Source: Tamarix chinensis (taxonomy: Eukaryota; Streptophyta; Magnoliopsida; Caryophyllales; Tamaricaceae). Taken from it: a DNA stretch of 64,000 bases. Location: assembly GCA_030549775.1 (NCBI GenBank), contig CM060174.1:12653128-12717127 (forward strand). Direction: 5' to 3'. Below the pieces are notes generated by a model that was not told where the DNA came from, made no database searches, and saw nothing but the letters and a program-made list of their open reading frames with translations. Made by a program: the position numbers and the translations under genes. Shown here piece after piece: positions 22,839 to 34,549 of the stretch (positions within the stretch are counted from its first letter, which is position 1; each line of letters starts with the position of its first letter).

Positions 22839-25800
22839 TTCTCTTCCTCTCTCCTGCCTATTTTTTTTATAGCCATAAGTGTTTTATACCATTTGGTTGG
22901 TCATTTTACACTTAGCCAAATTCCTATCTTGTATTTTGTACTCTCCTCTCATCTTATTCTTAGGATTTTTCCTTATGGATGAACACCTCTCATCCTTTTC
23001 TCTTCATTTTTATCATATTCTTACTTCAAAAATCTAAGTTTTAATTCCTTATTTCTTGTTTTAATCAAAAGAGAGTTAAAGTTATAGATTGGTTAAGGCT
23101 TCCTAAGTTTGCTAAAAACTCCACTTTCAAGCCTAAAGGTTATTCACCTCCCTTTAATCTTATTTCCTCTTATTCTGACCCTTACTATAATTCATTTACC
23201 TAATTTTTATATTTTTGGTTTTATGTGATCAAAGTGTGGAAGTAGGTTATTAGGAGTATTTTACTTAGAGATCAGTGTAGCCTTTGGTAAGGATACATGT
23301 ATCTATTTTCGGGCTTAATTATTAATATGTGTTAATTTTATGAATTTCCATGTTGGCATATTTTATGCTAGAAATTATTTTTAGATTTTACTTTTATTTA
23401 TATACATGTATGACTTAGTAAATTCACGATTTTATGAGTTTTTTTTATTTTATGTGAAATTTTATAATTTATACCATGCTAAGATTTTTCATAAAATCAC
23501 AAGCATGATGATATATTAGATTATTTTAACATGCCATTGGACGAGTAAAACTAATTATATTTAAATATTGTATTTGGTTTTGTATGTTTGTGTTGTAAGA
23601 TTTGGTATTTTAGGTTGTGTTATTATCATCCTTAGGCCATTTGAGATTTTTTGATATGTTTTAATTAAATATAATCACATTTTTGATAAGCTAATAGTGT
23701 AAGTGTGGTTGAGTGTAATTTTGGTTAATTTTGGAAGCTTGTGGAATTTTGTGGGTTATATGTGATTTTTAGCCTTATGGGTAAATTTGGTATATTTTTA
23801 TTTTTATTGGAAATGAGTATATCATTGTATTCCTTGATATCCTTATATTAAATTTGTTATATAATATGTTAACGTTTGGAGGAATATGGCCTAAATTATA
23901 AAAATAGAAAATTTAGAGATGTTTAGGTGAACCAAAGGTATTTTGGTCTTTTTGGACTAAATATGGAGTATTGGGGTTGTATAAGTATTACATGGGCTAA
24001 AATATGATAATTATGATATTTTAAGTGTGTTGATAGATTATTCTTAGCATAAGATATGATTTTATGATAAATGACTTAAATTGGGAATAGTGACCAAAAG
24101 AAGTAGCATTTGTATATTATATGTGAAATATTAGATTTGGGTTATGATTTTTAATATGTTATTCTTAATGATATGTTGGGATAGTGATGCAGGAGAAAAT
24201 ACTCAATAATTGGCTTTCATAATTATGGAACCAATTATTCTTCATTTGGAAAGTGTCTCCCACAAATGTGAAGACCAACGGATGATTACGTTACTAGAAA
24301 CGTAACAAGTAAGCAACTAAGTGTCTATGTGCATGTGCATGGAATACATGGTATGCATGGAATGATGACTGCGTGCATAAGGGAGTTTATTTTCATATTT
24401 TTCGAGCATTATTAGTAATTTAGCTAATTATTAATTAAGTAGTAGAGTTGGATAATAAAGTTAGCATAAAAGGTAGCATAATATCTTTTAGCTTGGAATA
24501 TTTTGAATTATGCTTTTAGCTAGTGGTAGAATGGTTATAAGCTTCTATTAATTTTGAGTATGGGAAGAGAATTGAATTGAAGTTGAAGATTAACATTGAA
24601 GTTGAATACAAGTGAATTATGTATGAGTTCAAACTCAAGAAAATCGAATCTGTGTGAACGGTTTAGCTTGAAAGTTTTAATCTCTTCGTCGGTGTGAATT
24701 AGAGATCAATCCATATCTTTTCTACTCTCCTTAATCCAAATATTTCCTGCCATAATTACCATCAAAATCCTAATCTTATTTGAAGTTAATCAAAACCCTA
24801 ATTCGGTATACACAATTAAAACCCTAACCTTTCCATACAAACGAAACGTAACCTTAATTCTTTCATTCAAATCAAACCCTAACCCTAACTCTAAACCACG
24901 ACTTCAACCTTCATCTAAACCCTAACCTTATACGCTTAAAATCATCAATACACCATTGTTGAATGCATATAACAATTACCACAAACCATACAAATCATCA
25001 CCATTAGTAATCCATCACCTTCAAACCATATATGTTTTATTCGAATCATCACCACCCTCTTTTCCTCCTATTCGAATGTGATAAACCCTAATACACCATC
25101 AGCAAGCCTTATCCTATTTATTATCATCACAATCGAATCATAATCTCATCAATTTGTGAAACCACCCTCCCACACACACTAGATAGTGTATGAAATTTGG
25201 TAATTTGGGGAGCTGTATGGGTAAAGTTATGAGTTAGTTGTGAGTTAAAGTTTCAATGAAGGTATTGTGTTTTTTCCCATTTATAATATCACTTTATGCT
25301 TATTAGCTTACCTTATATATTATATTTTCTTCATATGGTTATAACATTTTTTATTTGATTAAATTTGGTACATTTCTAAGTATTTTAAATAAATATAATT
25401 ATTGTAATTTATTCATGATAATTGGAGATTCTTATAATAAGTCGATAAGTAGTTTTCCTTGTTGTATATCAATGGTAATAAAAGTGGAAGTATGATGACA
25501 TTAAGTAAATCAAGTGATGCATTATTATTTTCTTTTTTTAATGGCCTAATAAAATATTATTACTTAAAGTAGAAGATCACATGAGATTAAACTAAAATGA
25601 AGTGTTGAAATAATGAGATTATATATTGCCTGGTTCTAGCAGAACCAAAGGATCCCTAGTCTATTAAACTTATCCATCAGTTTATAAGGGTATGCATACT
25701 TGAAGATTAGAGATTACCGGTAGCACAGGCATGTTTTAAATTGGATGTATTTGTATCAATGAGGTTTACTACCTTTCTCCCACCTACGAGGGAAGGAGGA

Positions 25801-26167
25801 GTGGAGTAATTGTCTTATACGTGGTTTCCTGATCTCAATGTAACTAAGTAAATGGATTTGTGTGATCACTTAATGATAAAATTTAAATATGATGTTCTGT
25901 TACATTGTCTCATCTATTAAGCATCTATGCATGTATAGTATCTATCTTATCATTAGTTTACTTGTGGCATGCATGCCCTTTTCTATGTATGTGTATTATT
26001 ACCTTCCTCAATACTTAGCATATTGATCATCATTTTTAAGAGTGTTTCTCATTCCCACAGGTAGATATCTCCTTATTTGTAAATATATGTTGATTCAATG
26101 CTTTTGTTGTGCTTAATTACAATGAGTGTTTTATGGGATGGTTCAAATGTATGGTTATGTGGATCTT

Positions 26168-26217
26168 TCTCTCTCTCTGTCTCTCTGTCTCTCTGTCTCT
26201 CTCTCTCTCTCTCTCTA
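26168..26217. repeat. (CT)n/(CTGT) microsatellite
   Basis: Runs of CTCT with interspersed TGTCTC units near the end of solo LTR D. Short open frames over it are simple-sequence artefacts. Confidence 0.9.
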
Positions 26218-26466
26218 CTTTTATTCATCTATTTCCTATCATATATATATATATATCTCTGTATTTTATAATCTTGTATCATTATCGGATCAAGTGTTTT
26301 CCACATTTGATCTATATATACGAGTTACTTTTTAGCCTTTCACCCAACATGGATTGGGCATAAGGAGTATCTTCTTTATGTTGGATTTGTCATAACACCT
26401 AATATTTTATTATTAATACTTCTAAAAAAATTTTAAAAAATTAATAGTAAATTTTGGAATGTTATA

Positions 26467-27460
26467 CTTATAATAATAGCAACAAAAAAGTTAATCAAAA
26501 TGAATCATGACAAATACGAGAGCTAGTATTTCAAAATTATTTGGACCTCATTATCTAAAACATTTGTTAGAAAACGAGTCTTAAACATTCAAGGAATATA
26601 TATATTATCCTAAATATGCTTATTGGAAAGAATTTATAACAATGAAATTAAATCCATCACATAAAACTACACATGGGAAGTAGTGGACTTACTTCCTAGG
26701 AATAAACTCCTAGTATGTAAGTGAATATTTAAAAATAAAATAAAGGTAAATGGTTCAATTGATAAATATAACATAATACTTGTATTCAAAGTCTACAAGA
26801 AAAAATATGGTATTGATTTTTTCAACCCTTATTTACCAATTACAAGAATTACATCTAAAACTATGTTTTTGACAGTAACAGTTGTAAAGTGTTTAGAATT
26901 ACATCGTATGAATGTAAAAAACAACATTATTGAATGGTGAACTAGATGAAGAGCTCTATATGGAACAACCTAAAGGGTTCATTGCTTCTGGTTAGGAGAT
27001 ATAGGTTTGTTGGCTTGTTAAATCTATGTATGGAATAAAATAACCAACCAAGCAATGGTATGAGAAATTTAACAACGTCATGTTGTCAAATGGATTCAAA
27101 ATAAATGAGCCTAACAACCATTTTTATGTCAAAGATACTCATAAGAGTTACATTATAGTACATATGTATGTAGATAATATACTTATAATATGTAGTAATA
27201 ATGACATCATTAAAACTACTAAATAGATGCTCATAAGGAGTTTTGATATGAAAGATCTGGGTATTGTAGTTGTTATATTAGATATCAAGATTAGTATAAC
27301 ATATAATGGGATAATATTATCTCAATCTCATTATGTTTAGCAAATACTTGATCAATTCAAGAACTATAATATTAACCTAATAAAGACACCATTAGAGATG
27401 AATATTCATTTGATAGCAAAAAATTGGTGCTAATATTTCACAATTGTAATGTTCACTTGT
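26467..27460 (+). pseudogene. Copia 2 reverse transcriptase remnant
   Basis: Pieces in shifting frames include LNGELDEELYMEQPKGFIAS (about 26930), WLVKSMYGIK and KSYIIVHMYVDNILIICSN (about 27150). The last holds the catalytic box, here YVDN instead of YVDD, so one catalytic Asp is Asn. SFDMKDLGIVVVILDIKI follows. This is standard copia reverse-transcriptase order, heavily stopped. Confidence 0.85.
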
Positions 27461-27733
27461 AGTAATAGGTTGTATCATGTATCTCATGAAATAATATTTC
27501 TAATGTTGTTAAAATGTTGAGCCATTACACTAATAACCCTAGCAAGGAATATTGGAGGGCAATCGTTTGAGTTCTAAAATATTTAGCAAGAACCTAAAAA
27601 GTGCAGTAGTAATAGGTTGTATCATGTATCTCATGAACTAATATTTCTAATGTTGTTAAAATGTTGAGCCATTACACTAATAACCCTAGCAAGGAATATT
27701 GGAGGGCAATCGTTTGAGTTCTAAAATATTTAG
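27461..27733. repeat. Tandem duplication, 126 bp units 147 bp apart
   Basis: 27461-27586 and 27608-27733 are the same 126 bases with one visible difference (GAAATAATATT versus GAACTAATATT). They are separated by 21 bases. Both copies lie in the RNase H part of copia 2. Confidence 0.93.
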
Positions 27734-28240
27734 AACACATTAAGAACTTTAATCTACATTACAAAAGATATCTGGCAATGGTAGAAGGCTATACTAATGC
27801 AAATTGGATATCAAATTCCGAGGACTCTAAGTCCACTAGTGGATATATATATTCACCCATGGAAGTGGTGCACTATCTTGGAAATTTTCAAAACATACAT
27901 GTATCTCAAGGTTAACAATAAAGTTTGAATTCATTTATTTAGATAAAGCTATAAAAGAGGTTGAATGGATTAGAGACTTCCTAGAAGATATCCTATGTTG
28001 GGGAAAACATTTATTGTCCATACTCATCCATTGTAATAAATAATATACAATAGATAGTGAATGGAGTAAGATGTATAATGTTAAGTTTAGACATAATACC
28101 ATTAGGATATTATTTCTAGTGGGATTATCTCACTTGACTATATTAAGCCAAAGGATAATATTATAGATTCACTTAAAAAGGCATTAACAAGAGAGAAAGT
28201 TGAAATATTATCAAGGGGAATGAGCTTAAAGACTATGGAT
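27734..28240 (+). pseudogene. Copia 2 RNase H remnant
   Basis: After the duplication the sequence gives AMVEGYTNANWISNSEDSKS and TSGYIYSPMEV-like pieces, the usual copia RNase H pattern (Y-D/T-A-D/N-W). Further right come the EWIRDFLEDI and KPKDNIIDSLKKALTREKVE-type blocks. It is frame-broken and inactive. From 28241 to 28921 is the non-coding 3' region of the element. Confidence 0.75.
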
Positions 28241-28921
28241 ATTTAGAGTCGCCATGGTGACAACCCAACCAATTTGACAGGAGATACTAAGATTAAGCTT
28301 CAATGGGACAACCAAACTATGGATGACTCGATGTTGCATGAAGGAACCTATTTCTATCTACCCATTCCTATGATGAAATAATGCAGATAAGATTATAAGG
28401 TTAATTTTTGCTTTTAATGATCTATATAGCTTGATATATTCAAGTGAAAAATATTAGGATACAACAATTAAAAGGTCACCTACATGAGTAGGAAGGGGTC
28501 GCTTCTATAAAACTTTTGTTAGGATAATATTCTTTGAAGCACTCATAGAACCATGAGGTTTTTTTTGTTTAAAACAAGCAGAAACATGAGAATTAACTAT
28601 GCACGAAGCAAGTAGTGTGACTTCTACTATCTCAGTTCAAACTAAATGATTGATTTTTTAAAGTAGATCTACCCATTGATTGGCTAGTAAGCTCGATAAA
28701 AATTTACTGTGAAAAGTTTAAAGTCCCATACTACTTATCCAAATGCATCTTCCTTCATGTGTACTCAATTAGTTCGGAATGAAGCTAATTATATCTTTTA
28801 TTCAGGGAATAAATGTATTCTAAGAAAGATATTATTATTTTGGGTAGGGTAATAGGGAGATATAATGACTTAATCATGATGTTGATCATGCTTATGATAA
28901 TATTATAATTTAGTAAGGAAT

Positions 28922-29160
28922 TGTTAAATTTATTATAATATAATATACTAATTAATTAATATCATTTTAATAAATGATAAAAGTTTTATACCGGGTGCAT
29001 GAATTAATGAATCGGTGATATTGTAGTATTTGGATCATAAATTGCCAAGGATTATGACTCTAAAGGGACATCATTGTTGTTAGATAGTTAGCAGAGCATG
29101 ACATGAGAATTCATTTAGTAATTATAAATATACAATTCGATCCTAGTATCAAATGGTAGT
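28922..29160 (+). repeat. 3' LTR of copia element 2, truncated
   Basis: Matches the first half of the 5' LTR from TGTTAAATTTATTATAATAT to about GTATCAAATGGTAGTA. The right half, present in the 5' LTR as 19270-19503, is absent. Confidence 0.75.
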
Positions 29161-29164
29161 AAAA

Positions 29165-29485
29165 TGAGAAGGGACGAGGCATGTCTGCATCTTTAAATCT
29201 GATAAAAAAATAATTTCTAAATCTAATTTTATTTTAATTTTTTTATTGAAAAATTAATGATCTAATGTCTGCACAAGTTAAATATACATATATTTTTTTA
29301 TCTCCGATATATTACCCATCCATAATTTATTTTCCAACCTTAAAATCTGACCTCATGATCTTTGAAATCCTACTCTATCCTCGTTCCCCATTTCTATCTT
29401 GGATATGGGTTCTAATTTTTTTATTATATACTTTTAATTATATTATAAATATAAAAAAAAAGTTATAATACACACACACACACAT
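29165..29485 (-). mobile_element. Second, decayed copy of the hAT-type MITE
   Basis: Read on the minus strand it contains AGATTTTAAGGTTGGAAAAT, then AAATTATGGATGGG and ATATATCGGAGAT, then the A+T core. This parallels TTTTAAGATTGGAGAATAAA and the following GATGGG...AGATCGGGGAT of the 15077-15605 MITE. Most CG-rich units have decayed to A/T. Ends are approximate and no target duplication was resolved. Confidence 0.6.
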
Positions 29486-29873
29486 CCCCATCCTAGATTA
29501 GGTAATTTGCCTTATTTCTGTGTTTAGTTCAGCATGAGCCTAGGAGTTTTCAGCTTTTGGTGGTGCAACCTTTTCAAGGAGTCAATATTATGGGAGGGTA
29601 ACATCCCTCCATCTAATTGGAATAGGAATCACCATGTTAGATCTAGTGGGATCCATTTAGAGGAAGAGAGTTTCTCCTTTGGTGCTTTGAATTTTGTTTT
29701 GAAAGCAATTTTCATGACTTTGTAATGAACTCGATAGATCATAGCAATTGGTATAAATCCTTCAAGCATGTCATATCCATGAGTTTTTATTTCTAGAATA
29801 AGGGTCTTAAGGAGGTTTAGATCTTTTAAAACATGTTAAATTTTTATATAGCAATTGAAAAAGATAGGATAAT

Positions 29874-29935
29874 CTTATATATCTCTCTGTATTTTATATA
29901 CATCTCTCAAACATGAGTTTAGTCATCCATTTTCT

Positions 29936-30004
<69 letters not shown>

Positions 30005-30075
30005 TTTATAATCTTGTATCATTATCAAATTAAGTGTTTTCCACATTTGATCTCTATGTACGAGTTACTTTTTAG
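29874..30075 (+). repeat. Patch of LTR D sequence flanked by a 26 bp duplication
   Basis: Flanked by ATAGCAATYGAAAAAGATAG plus GATAAT on both sides (29848-29873 and 30076-30101, one difference). From about 29928 to 30075 the insert matches LTR D at about 26226-26335, including CTATCATATATAT, GTGTTTTCCACATTTGATCT and ACGAGTTACTTTTTAG. It contains a 60-base (AT)n expansion, 29941-30000. Confidence 0.8.
29941..30000. repeat. (AT)30 microsatellite
   Basis: Uninterrupted AT dinucleotides. The source LTR D has only a short (AT) run at the matching place (about 26242), so this array has expanded after copying. Confidence 0.97.
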
Positions 30076-31300
30076 ATAGCAATCGAAAAAGATAGGATAA
30101 TTCTGGATTCAATGGTTCCTAGAATTAAGTCTTCAAATTTTTTAAGCCTTCAATCACATAGGGTGGTAAATATTGAGGTATTCAATCCTTCCCTAGTTAG
30201 TGGTTTGAATCCTACCCGGACAAGCCCAAAATGAATATATTTGTAGCCATTTTTAAAGTGGGTTTTCATAGACTTTTTGTGAGAAGTTGAATGATTTAAA
30301 AAGGATTTGCAATTTGTATATCCCATTCTTTTATTTTGATTACATAATTTGTTTGAAAACTATACCATTTGATATGATCCAACAAGTTCACTACAAAGTC
30401 ATGAAAATTGCTTTTAAAACAAAAGCCAAAATCTAAAGCACCAAAAGAGGAACTCTCCTACTCTAAATGAATCCCTCTAGAGCCAACGTGGTGGTTCCTC
30501 GTCCAATTAGATGGAGGGATTTTACCCTTCTAAAATATTGGCTCCTTGAAAAGGCTGCACCACCACAAGTTGAGAAACCCCAACCTCCTGTTGAACCAAA
30601 CACACAACTAAGGCATATTACCCAAGTGTAGGATGGGACTGTAAAAATTAGTTTCCAGAGATCTCTTAGTAACTATTTTTTAGACACGAACTCAACCTCA
30701 TTCACCCTTGACTTGGAAAGAGTTTTAAAAATTTCCTCAATGGTAAATATTCCCTATGATCACAGAAGATGCTCCATTGAAGATCTACCAAGTGCATCAT
30801 TTCAAACAACAAATTATACATCAAGAATTCTCCATTTTGTATACACGGGACAAAATCAACCACAAAATATCAAAACTCCTTGAGATATAGAACTACAAAT
30901 CCCCAAACCACCACAGGATAGAGAATTCTCCTCCTAATTCTCCTAGCTTTTCTTAAATCACGGAAACCCTTATAAATGTCATTTTAAAATAATTTCAAAC
31001 TAACAAACAACTCTTTTAAGCCGACTTCTATGACTCACATATCTTGAAGAAAAGAACACGGTTCTTTAATTTTTTTTTCTTCACCAATGGAAAGAAATCT
31101 AAACTGAATTTTACAACTTCATTCAAAATGAAAATATATAAATCCTATTCTTTGATTGGTCCAAAATGTATGCAAAACAAAATAATATTGTTTTTCCTTT
31201 CCAAAAGATCAATCTTGTGACAACTCAAAAATAAAACTCAAATATGGCAGATTGACAAAGGCATAATTGAGTCTAATCACCCTCCTCTAAAAACATTAAA

Positions 31301-32258
31301 ATGTCCTCAGGAGATCACTCACTTGAGCTAAAAATGCTTCAAATGCCTAAAGAAGAAGATAAATATAATACTAAAAATATCCTTCTTCAAAATAACTTCA
31401 CTAATATCCATCTTAATAAAATTGGTTCAAAACTATCAAGAATTGATAAAAAAAATTTAGAAAACTATTCTCCCAGCCTTCAAGTTACCTCTCCACCCCA
31501 AACCTTAGAAAACAAGAAATTACCCATCTTCAGACCATTCCAGGTTTTGAAGACCAGTCAGTAGAATATCCAAAATGGAATAACCAAATTTGTCCGAGCA
31601 ATTAAAACTCAACTTAGTCAAATAAGTCTTGCTTCCTCTTCAAACCAAGTTCAGGTTCCTCATACTTCTGAACAATTATCCCTAATAAATACCTTGTATT
31701 TTCATCTTCACCACATCAAATAGAAGAGAGCTCATTGAGGAACCAAACCTCCCCCACCTTAATGAAAGACATGCACAATATTCTTCTTATAAGGTCATTT
31801 TCCCTAAAAACACAACCCCTTACCTTTGCCTTGAAACTAGGACTAACAAAATATTTCAACCAAATTATAAAGCATCACCCTTTTATGAATTAGATACCAA
31901 TGGAATGTCTAAATATAACATTCTGAACCTCCTTTAAAAAAATACCATGATTGCTAATGACTACAAAACCTATATTGGTACTTCTGATAAAGCCATAGCA
32001 GAACTCTTGATTGTAGGGTTATCTAACCAACTCAAAGGATGGTGGAATTTCCATATTACCTCTAAAGAGAAAAACTCTAGTCTTGATGCTATTAAAATGG
32101 ATGAAGAGGACAACATTATCTTTGAAAATGATGAGCTTTGTCAGGATGGTGTTGCCTCACTTATTCTTTCTATTTCTCTTCAATTTGTTGGTGATCCTTC
32201 ACACCTCAAAGAAAAAAATGTTGAACTACTCTTAAACCTCTGCTATAAAAAAAATTAG
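31301..32258 (+). pseudogene. Pararetrovirus coat-protein-like region
   Basis: Two open pieces of 87 and 103 residues separated by stops. The second holds SDKAIAELLIVGLSNQLKGW, a block of the kind found in Caulimoviridae capsid regions. The zinc-knuckle relic that normally ends this domain follows at about 32703-32757 (YYKCGRKCHISKYYC), with the first Cys changed and the last out of register. Confidence 0.65.
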
Positions 32259-33033
32259 TGATTCCCAATGGTACAAAAACACTTTCCTTACTCGAGTCAC
32301 GCTCAGAGATTATTCAAACCAACCTTTCTAGAAAAAAATCCTTGTTGGTCTTCCAAACCTCCGTGGGGAAATAAATTGAAATAAAATAAAAAGCCCATGG
32401 AAACCAAAGTCTATATTATAGATTTACATATGGTGATTTGATTATCCTTACACAAAAATAAGGTCTAAAAAATGTCAAGACCTCAAACTTCAAAGACATT
32501 TAAAATGGAAAATGCATAAAATCAAGCAAGAACTTGATACTTTCTACTAAAATTTTGGCATTCTTGGTACTTCAAATAAAGCCAAACCATGTAATTTTTA
32601 TTACAAACCAAAAGCCACATCCTCCACAAATACCATATTATAAGAAATCTCAGCCTTACAAAAGGCTACTGCAATATTCTTTCTAAAGACCTCCAAACAA
32701 GGATGTCACCTATTATAAGTGTGGAAGAAAATGTCACATATCAAAATATTACTGTTTGAATAAACAAATCCATGAGCTCAATATCAATGAAGAAACATTG
32801 GTAAAAATCTAAAAACATCTAATCAAATCTTCTTATAAAGAGTCTTAGCAAGAAGATCTTGATGAATCTGGCCTCCAAATTGATGAGCTTGACTCACTCT
32901 CTTTTTCTTCTTCCTCTAAGCATGATGATGAAGATTTTTCAAAACAAGTAAATATCCTACCTAAATAAAAAAAAAATCATGCTTGAATTTGTCCAACATA
33001 TTTCAGATCCCCTCAAACAAAAAGAGTACCTTG

Positions 33034-33900
33034 AGAGACTTCGTGAGTCTCGTAAAAATGGTGAAACCACTCCTCCTTTATTTAAACTTCCAATAGAGAA
33101 AAAAATACTTATGACCTAACCTCTATTCTTAAATGAAAAAACAATCAAAACATTCCATTCATAAGACTTCTAAACTCCAATAAAAAATCAGAGGAGTTAA
33201 AAATGAGTTAAAACAACTCCAACAAAAATAAGAACATGATAGTAAGATTATACAAATTTTTCTTTAAAAGTCTGTGCAAGATTCTTCACTAGTTTCCAGT
33301 GAAAAGGATAATGATGATTTTGATGATCAATCCTACCAAAACCTTCCTGCTCCAACTGATTTCCTTAACCTTCTCAAGGAAATTACATCTCAAAAATATA
33401 CTATAAACATCACCCTCAAAAGTTTTGATGATTTTCAATTCAATACCATAGCCTCTTGAGAGACTTCATGGGAATACCCTAAGAGACTTCGTGAGTCTCT
33501 TAAAAATGGTAAAACCACTTCTCCTTTCTCTAAACTTCCAGCCAAGTAAAAAAATACTTATGACCTAACCTCTATTCTCAAACGACAACAACAATCAAAA
33601 CATTCCATTCCCACTACTTCTGAACTCCGACAAGAAATCATAGGAGTTAAAAATGAATTAAAAAAACTCCACCAAAAACAAGAACATGATAGTAACATTA
33701 TAAAAAAAATTCTTTGAAAGTCTACGGAAGATTCTTCTCTAGTTCCCATTGAAAAGGATAATGATAATTATGATGATCAATCCTTTCAAAACCTTCCTAC
33801 ACCATCTAATTTCCTTAATGTTCTCAAGGAAATTACATCTCAAAAATATATTATAAACAACACCCTCAAATTTTTTGATGATTTCCCAATCAATACCATA
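33034..33900 (+). repeat. 448 bp tandem duplication inside the pararetrovirus
   Basis: The segment from AGAGACTTCGTGAGTCTC at 33034 restarts at 33482 and stays parallel to about 33900, including CTTATGACCTAACCTCTATTC and AAGGAAATTACATCTCAAAA. Copies differ at roughly one base in ten by eye, with small indels. The second copy leads directly into the protease. Confidence 0.93.
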
Positions 33901-34316
33901 GCCCTTTTCGATACAGGTGCTAATCTTAGTTATATTAAGGATGGTATTATTCCAAAACTCTTCCTCTCACCTATTATAGAAAGGCTTTCAGTGGAAAAAA
34001 ACTCCAAACTTAAAATCGAAAACAAATGTGGAGCATACATTATCTATAACAATCTCAAAATAAAATCAACTTACCTCATAACCCCAAATATTAGCCAGAG
34101 TATAATCGTAGGCACACCTTTCATTAACCTTATCACTTTTTACCAAGTAAATCATACTGGTATTACATTCAAAACAAAAGGAACAAAGAATTCACTTTTT
34201 TTTTCTTGGAAATTCCTAAAACCAGAAATCTTAACCTCCTTAAAGCCAAATCTATTTATCATAACCAACTCAATCTTCTTCTTCAAAGAAAACTCTTACT
34301 TTCATTTTATAAAATA
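33901..34316 (+). pseudogene. Pararetrovirus aspartic protease remnant
   Basis: FDTGANLSYIKDG at about 33907 is the aspartic protease active site with Asp-Thr-Gly kept. A 108-residue open stretch follows (33991-34317), including SQSIIVGTPFINLI, the second conserved protease block. In an intact virus it would process the polyprotein. Here stops interrupt both flanks. Confidence 0.7.
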
Positions 34317-34549
34317 ATGAATTTCTCTATCAAAGATCCAAAACCAATTAGAATTTTAACACTATAGAAACTAAATTTACCAATCTTCAAAATCAATTAA
34401 GAAAGAAATCTACTCAGACCTTCCAAATGCTTTATGGTCAAGAAAACAACACATTGTCCATATGCCTTGGAAAGATTATTTCTTTGAAAGAAATATCTCT
34501 ACAAAAGCTAGGCTAATTCAAATAAATGCTAAATTAGAAAACCTATAAA

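Larger units (their letters stand above)
22233..26466 (+). mobile_element. Solo LTR D inside copia element 2
   Basis: Starts TGTAATACCA and ends TTTGGAATGTTATA, a worn form of the family's GGGGTGTTACA. Flanks CTAAT (22228-22232) and CTTAT (26467-26471) match at 4 of 5 bases. Copia 2 coding sequence resumes beyond it. A CT-rich stretch and TATATAAC (22831) precede the body. Near the end are a GTGTATTATTACCTTCCTCAA and CTCATTCCCACAGGTAG segment shared with LTRs C, E and F, and a (CT)n run. A block of about 1 kb (24185-25200) looks foreign to the family. No retrotransposon coding domain is present. Confidence 0.78.
18980..29160 (+). mobile_element. Ty1/copia element 2, split by solo LTR D, 3' LTR truncated
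   Basis: A plus-strand copia element. Its 5' LTR (18980 to about 19503) and a partial 3' LTR (28922 to about 29160) share, for example, GGTGCATGAATTAAT and ATTTAGTAATTATAAATATA. In order it holds a primer-binding site, gag with zinc knuckle, GAG-pre-integrase, integrase, the solo LTR D insertion, reverse transcriptase and RNase H. Many stops are present. The 3' LTR stops where a hAT-type MITE copy starts. Confidence 0.85.
29487..30170 (-). pseudogene. Endogenous pararetrovirus fragment, inverted piece
   Basis: The minus strand of 29487 to about 29770 matches the plus strand of about 30350-30637 by eye at roughly three of four bases (shared words: GCAATTTTCATGACTTTGTA, CCCTCCATCTAATTGGA). The right-hand copy runs into the long pararetrovirus remnant, so this is an inverted second piece of the same kind of viral sequence, in a region that by position would be the movement-protein part of the polyprotein. 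It is riddled with stops and is split by a patch of LTR sequence (29874-30075). Family assignment (Caulimoviridae) is inferred from the neighbouring piece. Confidence 0.6.

Noticed and set aside
29534..29725. 63-codon plus-strand frame as a gene
   Set aside because: It is antisense to the inverted pararetrovirus piece; the matching arm at 30386-30580 has the same pattern on the other strand.
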